This document shows, piece by piece, positions 1 to 9,013 of a DNA stretch of 64,000 nucleotides. Under the pieces are notes generated by a model. It made no database searches and was not told the origin of the DNA. It worked only from the letters and a program-made list of their open reading frames with translations. A program made the translations under genes and the position numbers. This DNA is from Haliea sp. E1-2-M8 (lineage in GTDB: Bacteria; Pseudomonadota; Gammaproteobacteria; Pseudomonadales; Halieaceae): positions 1 to 64,000 of the forward strand of contig NZ_JAUTDR010000002.1 in NCBI RefSeq assembly GCF_030649675.1. Reading direction: 5' to 3'. How positions within the stretch are numbered: position 1 is the stretch's first letter; every line of letters starts with the position of its first letter.

Positions 1-1772
1 TGGTTGCCACCCACGTTGTCCGCATCTACGCGGGCCTGTGCCTTGGCGATCGCCTTGGCGCAGTGGTACTCATCGCCCGTCACCGCGTACAACAGCGCGT
101 GACCCGAGGCGGACGTGCCATTGGAATGGACATGATTGACCCAACTGGCCCACGCCTGACTATCCGGGTCGTGGTCCGGTAGTGGGATCATGCCGAGGGA
201 TTCAGGCTCTGGCAGTTCAGGTTCAGGTTCCGGTTCCGGTTCCGGTTCCGGTTCCGGTTCCGGGTTAGGCTCCGGTTCTGGTTCTGGTTCGGGGTCAGGT
301 TCTGGCGTCTGCCTGCCCTTCCCGATCTTCTGAGAGTTAGTTTGACGCTCGATAGCGAGGGTAATGGCCGTGACTGCGGATGCCCACTCACCTCTACCCG
401 CCCGGCCTAGTGCCGCGAGCAGAGCCGACTCGGCAGCCTCGGGCTGTGACTCCGGTTCGGGCTCCGGTTCGGGCTCCGGTTCGGGCTCCGGTTCGGGCTC
501 CGGTTCGGGCTCCGGTTGCGGTTGGAGTACCACAGTCGGGTTGAGTTGATTGATATAGAGAGCGGCCTGATCGCTGTTTCGCTTTGCAGTTCCAGTGTTG
601 CCGCCGCCCGCAACTATCACGTCAATATCGCCGTCGCCATCAGCATCGCCGGGGTAGATGGCCTCGCCGTCAACGTGTCGGAGAGCACGGGCGATATGAA
701 ACGCGCCCTCGCGGTTATCTAGTATCCACGCCTTGGTGCTGCGCTTGTTACTCATGATCAGGTCGAGGTCACCATCTTGATCAAGGTCTATGGCCCACAC
801 GTCCCACTCATAGGCTACTGAGCCAACAGACAGCTCGCTATTGATGGTCGGCATGTCACCAGATTCATCAAGCACAAACTGCCCGGCAGCGTCCTGACGA
901 TAGACGCCTGCGGCGGAGGAATACTGGACCACTACGTCCAAATCGCCATCACCATCTACATCCAGCGGTCTGTGGGCCATCCCACTTGGCGGCAGGCCAA
1001 TGTCAACCACCTGGTTGTTGCGAATGGTGTAGATGAACTTTTCGCCGGCATAGCCTCCGCCGTAGGTAGCGATATAGGTCGAGGCGTCCAGGTCATAAAT
1101 GCGCAGCCTGTGGAACCGATCATCGGCAGCCGCCACCCTGGCAACCACCTCTTGGGGTGCCCCTTCTGGCAGCGTTGCCGCTTGTGCCTGCCATGCGAAT
1201 CCATGACCGGATAGATTGCTGCCCGTCAGCACAGCGCCCAGCGGCCACCGGCTGTTGCGGCTACGATATGTCTCTACATCGGGGTATCCGTCGCCGTTAG
1301 CGTCTATAATCCGTCCGTTGGATTTGGCCACACGGTGATCCTTGGAAAATGTCCACGTACCGTCACCGTTGTTCAACAGACTGGCAGCATCGCGCGACTC
1401 ATCCCCCGTGTGCAGAATATCTACATAACCGTTGTTGTTCACGTCCAGCAACCAGGGGCGGTTTTCAGCCGGGCGAGTGATGCTGTCGTCTGGCGGGGTC
1501 GGGGAAATATCGGTGTAGCTCCCGTCCACATTACGCTTGAACAGGAAGCCGCTACCATGCCCGTGGAACACGAAGTAGGCGTAGGAGCCCGACGGGTCAG
1601 ACCACGTGTTAGCGCCCCATAGCCAGGTACTCTGTCCGGCAGCAATAGCTTCTTGCTTGTGGGCTTCCAGCACCGCCCCGATGCCAACGTCAGCACCGTC
1701 AACAAACTGAAAGCTCAGGTCTGCCCGACACACACCGGGTATGAGCAGCAGGATGGCAAGAGCTTTTCGCAT
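1..1772 (-). CDS. Secreted FG-GAP/VCBS-repeat protein with Pro-Glu linkers (3' end outside window)
   Basis: The frame is open from an ATG at 1772 to the window edge, at least 590 residues. It starts with a hydrophobic signal peptide ([17 protein letters not shown]), so the protein is exported. A GGGGAG ribosome site lies 5-6 bases upstream of the ATG. Five calcium-loop-like repeats of the form D-x-D-x-D-G-x-x-D ([45 protein letters not shown]; residues about 108-385) indicate an FG-GAP/VCBS beta-propeller. Two Pro-Glu linkers (about 416-440 and 491-523) then flank a short helical stretch. The last visible part ([18 protein letters not shown]) resembles alpha/alpha-toroid polysaccharide-lyase or hydrolase folds, but I cannot name the family. 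A role in adhesion or in handling extracellular glycan is inferred. Confidence 0.85.
   Translation of the reverse strand, partial: MRKALAILLLIPGVCRADLSFQFVDGADVGIGAVLEAHKQEAIAAGQSTWLWGANTWSDPSGSYAYFVFHGHGSGFLFKRNVDGSYTDISPTPPDDSITRPAENRPWLLDVNNNGYVDILHTGDESRDAASLLNNGDGTWTFSKDHRVAKSNGRIIDANGDGYPDVETYRSRNSRWPLGAVLTGSNLSGHGFAWQAQAATLPEGAPQEVVARVAAADDRFHRLRIYDLDASTYIATYGGGYAGEKFIYTIRNNQVVDIGLPPSGMAHRPLDVDGDGDLDVVVQYSSAAGVYRQDAAGQFVLDESGDMPTINSELSVGSVAYEWDVWAIDLDQDGDLDLIMSNKRSTKAWILDNREGAFHIARALRHVDGEAIYPGDADGDGDIDVIVAGGGNTGTAKRNSDQAALYINQLNPTVVLQPQPEPEPEPEPEPEPEPEPEPEPESQPEAAESALLAALGRAGRGEWASAVTAITLAIERQTNSQKIGKGRQTPEPDPEPEPEPEPNPEPEPEPEPEPEPEPELPEPESLGMIPLPDHDPDSQAWASWVNHVHSNGTSASGHALLYAVTGDEYHCAKAIAKAQARVDADNVGGN
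226..261. repeat. Hexamer tandem repeat, 6 x GGTTCC
   Basis: Six perfect GGTTCC units, within a looser hexamer array spanning about 219-293. On the minus strand it encodes the second Pro-Glu linker of the FG-GAP protein. Six-base units keep the frame, so length variation would change linker length without breaking the gene. Confidence 0.95.
454..513. repeat. 12-bp tandem repeat, 5 x GGTTCGGGCTCC
   Basis: Five perfect 12-base units encode the first Pro-Glu linker (alternating Glu and Pro) of the FG-GAP protein on the minus strand. Frame is preserved for any copy number. Confidence 0.95.
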
Positions 1773-2215
1773 GGTTTCTCCCCTCAAAAGGACGGGACAC
1801 TACATGAATGCCATTCAGCATAAAATAGTCGTCACAAGCTTTTCTGGACATTTCCGTAGAAAGCCGGGCTGAACTGGCCGACCTGAGGGGATAGTGTCCA
1901 TACCGATCCGGTCCACCAACAGTGGAATGCCCCTAACAGGCTGCTAAAAAGGCGTTATTCTGACGTATTCGACTTTCTCGTCCTTCAAGACCAGGATAAC
2001 TCTGGCCGCCGACGATACTTTTTTGTTGTACAATCAAAAAGGTAGACATCCGTGTCCGGGGGGGCCCGCGTTGGAAAATGTGTCCCATCGAAGCGCTGCC
2101 AAATTGGCGACATGCCCCACGGCTGTACATATCCTGCGGTCCAATTTTGGGGAGGGCCATTTATCTACCCTGCGGCGAGGCAAGAAAATCCCCGGAACTG
2201 GAGCGTGAAGTAGAA
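1773..2215. other. Intergenic region between divergent genes
   Basis: This 443-base region separates the FG-GAP protein (minus) from the methyltransferase (plus), so it must carry both promoters. I could not assign convincing -35/-10 boxes. It contains the 49-bp repeat copy at 1934-1982. The small open frames here have no ribosome sites and no recognisable product. Confidence 0.6.
1934..1982 (+). repeat. 49-bp repeat, copy 1 (possible insertion-sequence end)
   Basis: It matches 10811-10859 in the same orientation without gaps at about 38 of 49 positions, including an identical nine-base block ACTTTCTCG at 1972-1980. Its left end (CAGGCTGCTAAAAA) resembles the CAGGCTGCTGAAAAA-type termini found at some bacterial insertion sequences; that link is from memory. 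No transposase lies nearby. Confidence 0.6.
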
Positions 2216-3079
2216 ATGAATATACCCTGGAGAGTGAAGTCGGCAACATTCAAATTGGTCGATCTGTTTAATGCGCCGCGCTTTCTATATTTTCTTCAAA
2301 GACACGTTACAAAGCGGTCACGGATAACTCAACTTGGTATTAGCGACGACTGGGTCAGGCACGGCAACACAATAAATAAATATAAAGCTAGCTGCCGTGT
2401 ATTTGAATTCGGTGCCGGGAAAAATCTGGCTCAAAATCTCTATTTGAGTGACATTATTGGTACGCAAATCGTGGTCGATCTAAATCCGATGATTGATCTA
2501 GACTTGGTGAATACTGCTCGCAGACTGCTTTCAGAAAAATGCCAGCTCAGATCGAACGAAGAAATTGATTCGATCAAAGATTTAACGTATTACGGAATTG
2601 ACTACCGTGCGCCTTATGACGCCTCTGATACTGATTTCGAGGATAGCTCGATAGATTCCTGTATATCTACAAATACGCTTGAGCACATTCCACGGGAAAG
2701 TATTCTGGAAATTTTTGATGAACTGCATCGTATATTAAAGCCTGGCGGAATCATATCCGCAAAAATTGATTATAGTGATCACTACGCACACACCGATCCG
2801 TCGATTTCGCTGCTCAATTTTCTTAAATTTTCGGAGACTGAATGGAAATTATTTAATCACAATTGCCATTATCAGAACCGAATGCGGCATTATGATTTCA
2901 TCCAGATCTTCGACAAATTGGGATTTAAAATTGTCGAGGAAGAAGCGACTTATGACGAAAACAAAATTCCCCAGGAAATTGCTGACAGGTTCGATACCCA
3001 ACCCGATACCTGGGCTGCGACTTCAGGCTACTTCGTACTGATGAAGGACCCGATTCACCACCCATTTCTGAAGCGTTGA
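2216..3079 (+). CDS. SAM-dependent methyltransferase, class I
   Basis: A 287-residue cytoplasmic protein. Motif I (FEFGAGKN, about residue 63) and the post-motif acidic residue (VVDLNP) mark a Rossmann-type SAM methyltransferase. TNTLEHIP followed by LKPGGII is the typical motif IV/VI region of the methyltransferase-11/23 families. I chose the ATG at 2216 because it follows GGAGCGTGAAG; the frame stays open further upstream to 2078, but that part is not methyltransferase-like. The gene is followed after 42 bases by a glycosyltransferase. O-methylation of a surface sugar is the likely job, inferred from context. Base composition is clearly AT-richer than the core EPS genes. Confidence 0.8.
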   Translation: MNIPWRVKSATFKLVDLFNAPRFLYFLQRHVTKRSRITQLGISDDWVRHGNTINKYKASCRVFEFGAGKNLAQNLYLSDIIGTQIVVDLNPMIDLDLVNTARRLLSEKCQLRSNEEIDSIKDLTYYGIDYRAPYDASDTDFEDSSIDSCISTNTLEHIPRESILEIFDELHRILKPGGIISAKIDYSDHYAHTDPSISLLNFLKFSETEWKLFNHNCHYQNRMRHYDFIQIFDKLGFKIVEEEATYDENKIPQEIADRFDTQPDTWAATSGYFVLMKDPIHHPFLKR

Positions 3080-3121
3080 GCACAAAGTAATTTGCACGAG
3101 ACGTTCTGTTGGAGCTTTTGG

Positions 3122-4009
3122 ATGTCAAATCAAGTAAGCGTGATCGTTCCGGTTTACAACGCGGAGCAGTACATTGAGCGCTGCCTGGACTCCATCTTTC
3201 GCCAGACTTTTCAGGATCTGGAAATCATTGCAACAAATGATGGGTCTACCGATAAATCCTTCGAAATTCTCCGAGAGCATTCCGATAGCATAACAATACT
3301 ATCCCAAACCAATCGCGGCGCGTCTTCAGCCCGAAATCTCGGAATACGAGAAGCGGCCGGCAAGTATATTGCCTTTATCGATGCAGACGATTGCTGGCAC
3401 CCAGCTAAACTGCAAATTCAAGTGAGGCTCATGGAAGAAAATCCGCAGTTACTCGCTTGTTATACCGGAAAGACAAGAGAGCTTGATCTGCTAGCTTTGG
3501 AAATCAACCCTGACGCCCCGTTGAAATTTTCGACGAAGTCCCTCAGTGATGTTTTTCGATCGCCGTACCTTGGAACCTCCAGTTTCATGATAAAGCGAAG
3601 CGTTATTGATTACCTTGGCGGCTTCGACGAAGCACTGAAAACAGCCGAAGATATAGATTTGTATCTTAAGGTAGCAAGCCAGGGGGCCATAGCTGAGATA
3701 GACCAGCCACTCGTGTTTAAGGCGAGAATTGATGACAGCCTTGGGGGGCAACTGTCATCCTACCGCGACAATCTTTATGTGGTCGATCGATTCCTCTCGG
3801 GCTCAGATTCAAGGAACGAATTGCAAGCGTCTGCTAAAGTGGTCAAGGCAAAGATATATTATGATTGGGCAAAAGATCTAGCGTGGCACGGTCACACTGC
3901 AGAGTGCATTTTGAGATCTGCTCAACACCTTGGATACTCCCGTAAAGTTAAGGACTTGTTAAGTATTGGAAAATTTGTTGGTAAATCACTACTGGAGAAG
4001 AAAACGTAA
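3122..4009 (+). CDS. Glycosyltransferase family 2
   Basis: A 295-residue GT-A fold enzyme. The N-terminus has the family signature (VSVIVPVYNAEQYIERCLDS), followed by the nucleotide-binding NDGSTD and the metal-binding DADD (FIDADDCW) typical of inverting GT2 enzymes. SSARNLG matches the donor-site region. No membrane segment is evident, so it probably acts at the cytoplasmic face on a lipid-linked oligosaccharide. Start taken at 3122, directly before the conserved GT2 strand; an upstream in-frame start at 3092 adds non-conserved residues. It forms a plus-strand pair with the preceding methyltransferase. Donor and acceptor sugars cannot be predicted. Confidence 0.88.
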   Translation: MSNQVSVIVPVYNAEQYIERCLDSIFRQTFQDLEIIATNDGSTDKSFEILREHSDSITILSQTNRGASSARNLGIREAAGKYIAFIDADDCWHPAKLQIQVRLMEENPQLLACYTGKTRELDLLALEINPDAPLKFSTKSLSDVFRSPYLGTSSFMIKRSVIDYLGGFDEALKTAEDIDLYLKVASQGAIAEIDQPLVFKARIDDSLGGQLSSYRDNLYVVDRFLSGSDSRNELQASAKVVKAKIYYDWAKDLAWHGHTAECILRSAQHLGYSRKVKDLLSIGKFVGKSLLEKKT

Positions 4010-4336
4010 CAATCTCACTACAAACGAATCGGTGATCAAGGTAGTTTACCTGGCGATCACAACGTGTCCAAGAAGTGGACTATACCAATCCGGAATTGGC
4101 GGGCGACCTCTAACCGGTTTATGATCAGCATCGAATATTGATTGATCGACTATGTTTAACCTAGGCGGGTGCACAGAATTATTTGCAGGTTCGATGCTGG
4201 GCCTTTTGATGCGGCTGGCCGAATCGCTGGGCGATCTCCACCCCCTGGCATTGAACCTGATGGTCGATCCGGCGGCAGTCCGGGAGAGTCTGCCCACTCT
4301 GGTCACACAATCTGCCGGCAACATATGGGAGGCGGC
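4010..4336. other. Intergenic region with a small doubtful ORF
   Basis: No recognised gene. A 62-codon frame (4152-4340) ends in an ATGA overlap with the next glycosyltransferase. Its product (starts MFNLGGCTELF) matches nothing I know and it has no ribosome site, so it may be a decayed gene end or chance. Confidence 0.4.
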
Positions 4337-6367
4337 ATGAAGCACGCCGATATGAAAATCTCTGTCATCATTCCCTGTCACAATGCCGAACTCTACTTGG
4401 CGCAAACCATCGGTTCGGTACTGGATCAGAACCACTGCCCCAATGAGATTATTATCGTCGATGACGGATCCACGGACAGAAGTCTCGAGATTGCGCGTCG
4501 GTTCCAATTGGCTGCTGGAGATTTGGTTCAGGTGTATTCCGAATCCTTTCGGAACGCTGCCCGGACGCGCAATCTCGGCGCATCGCTCGCGAACGGAGAC
4601 GCACTGATGTTTCTCGATGCTGACGATCTGCTCGCCCCCGATGCGCTTGAATCCTTGGCGGCCGGACTTGCAGATCGGCCAGGCGGAATTGCTGCCTGTC
4701 CGTGGCGAAGGCTTGAACTCGAGAACGGCGAATGGATAAGCCGACCTGCTTCCTGCGCTCGACGACGGCCCGACCAGGATGCGCTCAGCGCCTGGCTGGT
4801 GGGCTGGTATTATACTACTTGCTCGGTCCTCTGGTCGAAAAAGGCCTTTGTGCATACCGGAGGTTGGGACGAAGAAACATTCCTCAACGATGACGGCGAC
4901 CTGATGATGCGCGCCCTGCTGAGCGACATTCCGTTGATCGAGACTGCTTCCGGGACATCATACTACCGCAGACTTCCAGAAGGGCAGACTTCTCTGAGCG
5001 GCAAGCGTTATACCTACGGCGGACTCATCGGGCGGATGGCGGTCATCGAAAAAGTTGCCCGTATGTTGGAGGAGCAGAAACGGATTGATATCTACAAGCC
5101 GTCGGTAAGTCACGCGTTTGCCTTGATTGCCGCCGACGCAGCCGGACGTTTCGACGGCCTCTGCCAGCAGGCCAGAACTCGCATGCGGCAGTACGCTCCT
5201 TCGCTTTGGTCGCGCGCGCTGGCTTCTCGCGCCCGCAGTCGCGTGTCGTCCAACGGGATGAAGCCAGTCGCCGCGCCGCCGCGAGATCGTGTTGAAGTGA
5301 TTCGTTTCGGAACCAATCGTGCCGAAACTGTGCTAGCTTCGGCCTTGGCGAACTCTGAGCCAGATGCTGCAAGCCTCTGCCCGCTGCCGAACCTCCCGGC
5401 CGTCAGCGTCATCATTCCGGTCTATAACCGCGCTCACCTGTTACCACGCACACTCGATGGCGTACTCAAACAGACATTTACTGATTTCGAGGTCCTCATC
5501 GTCGATGACTGCTCGCAGGATGATCCCGCATCTGTCGTTGCAGGTTTTCAGGATCCGCGCCTGCGCTATTTGCGGCAGCCTGAAAACCGGGGGGTCGCGG
5601 CCGCTCGCAATCGCGGTCTGCGAGACGCCCGCGCGCCACTCGTTGCCTTTCTTGACGATGATGATGAGTGGTTTCCAGAAAAGCTGGACATGCAGGTTGA
5701 TCTTTTTCGCCGATCCCCCCGCGAAGTGGCGCTGATCTATACGGGTCTCGAAACAGTGCGATGTGAGGGTAGTCATACTTTGCAGGAACCTACCGCGCGT
5801 GGTGACTTGTATCGGGAACTTCTCGTGAGAAACATTCTGCATGGCGCGGGAAGCAACGCGATGATCCGGCGAAATGTCGTTGCGGAGGTTGGCTTTTTCG
5901 ATGAGAACCTGCCGGCGATCGAGGATTATGATTATTGGTTGCGTGTCTCTCGCCACTACAAGATCGATTGTATCAGTACGCCCCTGGTTCGCTACAATGA
6001 CAGTCGCGATCTTTCAGGATCTAGTGGTGACGAGGTCCGTCGGTCACTGAATGTAAAAGCCAATCAAGAAGCGCGAAATCAATTTTATACAAAGCATGGC
6101 GCGCAGATGCGAAAGGCGGGGCTAGCTCACCTCTTTCTAATCGACAGCGCACGCAGGCTTCTCGCGCCCGGAAGGAATGATGTGAATGCTGCGCGGCGGC
6201 TTGCCTTGCGTGCCTTTGCTTTGGCGCCAACATCCTGGGAGGTGCGCAACATGCTGCTCCAGGCATTCACTTCCGACAAGATGCGCATATTTTTGGCTAA
6301 GGGGCAGCGCGTGTTCGAGCGTATTGTCCGGATGGGAGCACGAAATACCGCCCCTCGCAGGGAGTAG
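4337..6367 (+). CDS. Two-domain glycosyltransferase (GT2-GT2 fusion)
   Basis: A 676-residue protein with two complete GT2 domains. The first (residues about 5-230) shows ISVIIPCHNAELYL, VDDGSTD and FLDADD. The second (about 355-570) shows VSVIIPVYNRAHLL, VDDCSQDD and FLDDDDEW. The linker (about 260-350) and C-terminal tail are helical and not recognised. The ATG at 4337 is preceded by GGGAGGC, which decides the start; the frame is open further upstream. Such tandem GT2 proteins often add two alternating sugars to build a disaccharide repeat, as in chondroitin- or hyaluronan-type synthases; whether that holds here is inference. Cytoplasmic, no membrane span. Confidence 0.85.
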   Translation: MKHADMKISVIIPCHNAELYLAQTIGSVLDQNHCPNEIIIVDDGSTDRSLEIARRFQLAAGDLVQVYSESFRNAARTRNLGASLANGDALMFLDADDLLAPDALESLAAGLADRPGGIAACPWRRLELENGEWISRPASCARRRPDQDALSAWLVGWYYTTCSVLWSKKAFVHTGGWDEETFLNDDGDLMMRALLSDIPLIETASGTSYYRRLPEGQTSLSGKRYTYGGLIGRMAVIEKVARMLEEQKRIDIYKPSVSHAFALIAADAAGRFDGLCQQARTRMRQYAPSLWSRALASRARSRVSSNGMKPVAAPPRDRVEVIRFGTNRAETVLASALANSEPDAASLCPLPNLPAVSVIIPVYNRAHLLPRTLDGVLKQTFTDFEVLIVDDCSQDDPASVVAGFQDPRLRYLRQPENRGVAAARNRGLRDARAPLVAFLDDDDEWFPEKLDMQVDLFRRSPREVALIYTGLETVRCEGSHTLQEPTARGDLYRELLVRNILHGAGSNAMIRRNVVAEVGFFDENLPAIEDYDYWLRVSRHYKIDCISTPLVRYNDSRDLSGSSGDEVRRSLNVKANQEARNQFYTKHGAQMRKAGLAHLFLIDSARRLLAPGRNDVNAARRLALRAFALAPTSWEVRNMLLQAFTSDKMRIFLAKGQRVFERIVRMGARNTAPRRE

Positions 6368-6428
6368 CTTGCCCGGGACCATCATCAGAAAAATGCTCCT
6401 CGGCACAAATAATTAGTGGCAAGTTTTT

Positions 6429-7397
6429 CTAGTGGAAATCAAAATAGCCATGGTCGTCCAGATCAACCCCAATCTTTGCAGCGAGTGCTTGATTACTCAT
6501 CGAATATGCGCTGAGAATACTGCGCGAAATATCGGAAGTGAGTTCAATTGTGTGCTCCCTTTTGCCAAAGGACCAATTAGGCAAAGCAAATCCGCCAATT
6601 TTCCGAACAGCCGGGGGGCGCAGGCGCCATATTCCTTGCTCAGAGCGAACGTTTGCAGTTGTACCTCGGGTTAAGCGAACAATCTCCGCAATTTTGTCGG
6701 ACGGAGTATCAAGTCTTTCTAACAAAGTCGGCAGGAATACCTCCGGTGATTTTCTCAACAGTTCGTACGGCAACATCAATAGGTTCCCTGTACCCACTAC
6801 TTCCCTAAGTTGGTCGTAGATCACGCTGAAATCCAAAAGCATACCAAATTCATATCGGGCAAATTGGGGCGAGGTAACTTCTCGCACAAGACACTCGAAG
6901 TCCGCTTGCCCCGCAATGGGGTTTCGATCAGACATTTGTGCATAATGGGAGGCAAGCCAGTGATCCTGGCGACGAATTATGCACACAATGTTGAGGCGTC
7001 CAAAGCCCCATTCCTTAGCTTTTCGCTGCATCTCGTCGATGTGGGCGGCAAACAAGGCTGGACGCGTAGCTTGACGCCCCATTCCTTCATCGGAGATTAA
7101 TAGGTCTCGACCATCCGTGAGCCATGTCTGACGATCTCCGAGCAGGTCCTTGAAAATCTCATCGCCAAAGCCCCGCCAAATTTCGCTGGATCGCCTGAAA
7201 GCGCCGGTCAACAGCCGCCGCTCAGCTACTTCACGAGCATGCTCAAATAATGAACTCTTTGGACAGTCCAGATACTCAAGATGCTGAAGCAATGTAAAGA
7301 CTTTCTCTTGAAGCCAAGTAGAGGCTGTCTTCGGAAGGCCAATATGTAAGTGCAAAGCCCTCCGCGGACTTTTCCCGCTCAGTTTTCCGCTTTCCAT
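6429..7397 (-). CDS. Sulfotransferase-like protein
   Basis: A 322-residue protein whose N-terminus carries a PAPS 5'-phosphosulfate loop (HIGLPKTASTWLQ, about residues 18-30). The region VCIIRRQDHWLASHYAQ (about 140-156) fits the 3'-phosphate-binding motif with its Arg and Ser. These two sites define PAPS-dependent sulfotransferases. It would transfer sulfate to a sugar hydroxyl using PAPS in the cytoplasm. No signal peptide is seen. It is the first of three unrelated-looking sulfotransferases within 4.4 kb, which points to a sulfated surface polysaccharide. No strong ribosome site is visible at the ATG, so the start could be slightly downstream. The acceptor is unknown. Confidence 0.78.
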   Translation of the reverse strand: MESGKLSGKSPRRALHLHIGLPKTASTWLQEKVFTLLQHLEYLDCPKSSLFEHAREVAERRLLTGAFRRSSEIWRGFGDEIFKDLLGDRQTWLTDGRDLLISDEGMGRQATRPALFAAHIDEMQRKAKEWGFGRLNIVCIIRRQDHWLASHYAQMSDRNPIAGQADFECLVREVTSPQFARYEFGMLLDFSVIYDQLREVVGTGNLLMLPYELLRKSPEVFLPTLLERLDTPSDKIAEIVRLTRGTTANVRSEQGIWRLRPPAVRKIGGFALPNWSFGKREHTIELTSDISRSILSAYSMSNQALAAKIGVDLDDHGYFDFH

Positions 7398-7786
7398 GTC
7401 TTATCCAGTGTAAAGTTTTGGACCTTCAGAAATTTGGTGGGCGGCATCCAGCATCGGTAATGCCGCAAGCGAAGTATACAAGGCGATCCCTGTCGCATGA
7501 AATGTTCTAATGCATAGGACTTTCTGATAGTCAATTGGCTATCTATGATACCGCACAGACCTGACTGCCTCGCGCCCTGCTTCTGGCATTATAGTGTCCG
7601 CTTGAGGACTACTTAAGGGGCACTTGCAGAATGCTGGTACGATTTTTCGGTCTTCCACAGATTGCGCGTGCGGCGCCACGAAAAGCGGGGGAAGGGTCGA
7701 GCAACCCTCGTGCGGGTTGATTTACCGGCACAAGGATTTGTGCCAAAGTGGTGAGACAGGAAATGGCGCTGAATGCGGGAGTAAAA
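7398..7786. other. Intergenic region between divergent genes
   Basis: It lies between the sulfotransferase (minus) and a glycosyltransferase (plus) and should hold both promoters. No clear promoter boxes, hairpins or gene remnants were found. An 82-codon frame at 7624-7872 overlaps the next gene and has no recognisable product. Confidence 0.5.
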
Positions 7787-8752
7787 ATGAGTTCAGTGAA
7801 CGTAGAGAAAAATCCAAAGACTCCGAGGAAGTTGGCGTTGCGGCGAGTCTTGCTGATGAAAGGAGGCCCTGATCGTTCAGAGCCCATTCGTGACTTGGCC
7901 CGTGAACTGAATGACCTGGGCGTCAATGTAAAAGTTATCAATCAGATATCAAAGCTAAATGTGCCAGCCTGGCTCTATTTCGCATGGCGTAGCGAGGTCG
8001 TTGTATTTGTTCGATATCACAACGGCGACGGTACCTTCTTACGACGACAGCTTTACCGCGCCAGGATGCTCGACTGTGCCGTGGTGCGATGGTGGGTTGG
8101 CTCGGATGTACTGTACTCTAGCAAGTCCGATAAAACCGTCCGTGTCGCCAAGGCGATTGATGAGTTTATTGACCTGAATATTGCAGTTTCTCCTCATTTG
8201 GTTACCGAACTTCGTGAGATTGGGATCGAGGCTGAATATGTTCCTTCCTTCTGCAAAATTAACAGCGATCTGAATGATACACCGTCAAGTCTCCCAAGAG
8301 GTGTACTGACTTATCTGCCCACTGAACGCAGAACTTTTTACGGCGAAGACATGGTTATTGCGGCCATAGAGGCAAATCCGGACCTCCAATTCTTCATCAT
8401 CGCTGATGAATCCCATTCTCTGAACCACTACCCGAATGTGACCAGCCTGGGCTGGGTCGAGGATATGAGAGAGGTCTGGGCCCAAATAGGTATGCTGTTA
8501 CGCGTAACCAAACACGATGGCATGCCGCGCATGGTATTGGAGGCACTCGCCAGACGTCGCTACGTAATTTATTCAGAAATCTTTGAAGGTTGCTGGTTTG
8601 CACGATCGACCGAACAGGTACTGCAGCATCTGGAAACGTTCAGGACACTCGAGAAGCCGAATAATACCGGAACCGCAGTGATTGACTCATCAATAAATGC
8701 TGCCACCGAATATGCAGACAAATTGGCAAAACTCTTAAAAAGTCCCTCTTGA
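7787..8752 (+). CDS. Glycosyltransferase, GT-B fold (GT4-like)
   Basis: A 321-residue protein with an N-terminal nucleotide-fold start (LRRVLLMKGGPDRSEPIRDL) and a C-terminal half with the GT4-type pattern: VTSLGWVEDMREVWAQIGMLLRVTKHDGMPRMVLEALA, in which the Glu of the MVLEAL helix corresponds to the E-x7-E region that contacts donor phosphate. The second Glu region is weak (IYSEIFEGC). The ATG at 7787 has GGGAG five bases upstream; GTG and ATG codons at 7748-7763 lack good sites. It probably adds one sugar in the cytoplasm. Donor unknown. The gene stands alone on the plus strand. Confidence 0.72.
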   Translation: MSSVNVEKNPKTPRKLALRRVLLMKGGPDRSEPIRDLARELNDLGVNVKVINQISKLNVPAWLYFAWRSEVVVFVRYHNGDGTFLRRQLYRARMLDCAVVRWWVGSDVLYSSKSDKTVRVAKAIDEFIDLNIAVSPHLVTELREIGIEAEYVPSFCKINSDLNDTPSSLPRGVLTYLPTERRTFYGEDMVIAAIEANPDLQFFIIADESHSLNHYPNVTSLGWVEDMREVWAQIGMLLRVTKHDGMPRMVLEALARRRYVIYSEIFEGCWFARSTEQVLQHLETFRTLEKPNNTGTAVIDSSINAATEYADKLAKLLKSPS

Positions 8753-9013
8753 GCGAAGTGATTGAAGGGCGAGATAATTGCCTACAGATATTCACATCAA
8801 AGTTGAAGAGTTCACTTTTATGCTCCTTACTCAAGAACGTCTTGTCAACCGCAAGGTAGCTCTGCCGAATCTGCCGGGAGAGCTGGGGAATTGCACAGGC
8901 CCGCCGGAGCGGCTTGCAGCCTTGGTGCACCATGTTGTAAGCTCAGCTTACTGTCCAATAGAGCGCCCAGGTATCTTGTACTCCGCCTGGTCGGCCACTC
9001 TACGATTCCTCAA

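Noticed and set aside
226-513. Repeat array that might suggest a CRISPR.
   Set aside because: Units are 6 and 12 bases without spacers and encode Pro-Glu linkers in an open frame.
4152-4340. A 62-codon plus-strand frame overlapping the double glycosyltransferase start by ATGA.
   Set aside because: No ribosome site, no recognisable family and a stop just upstream of its ATG; the overlap can arise by chance because ATGA starts are common.
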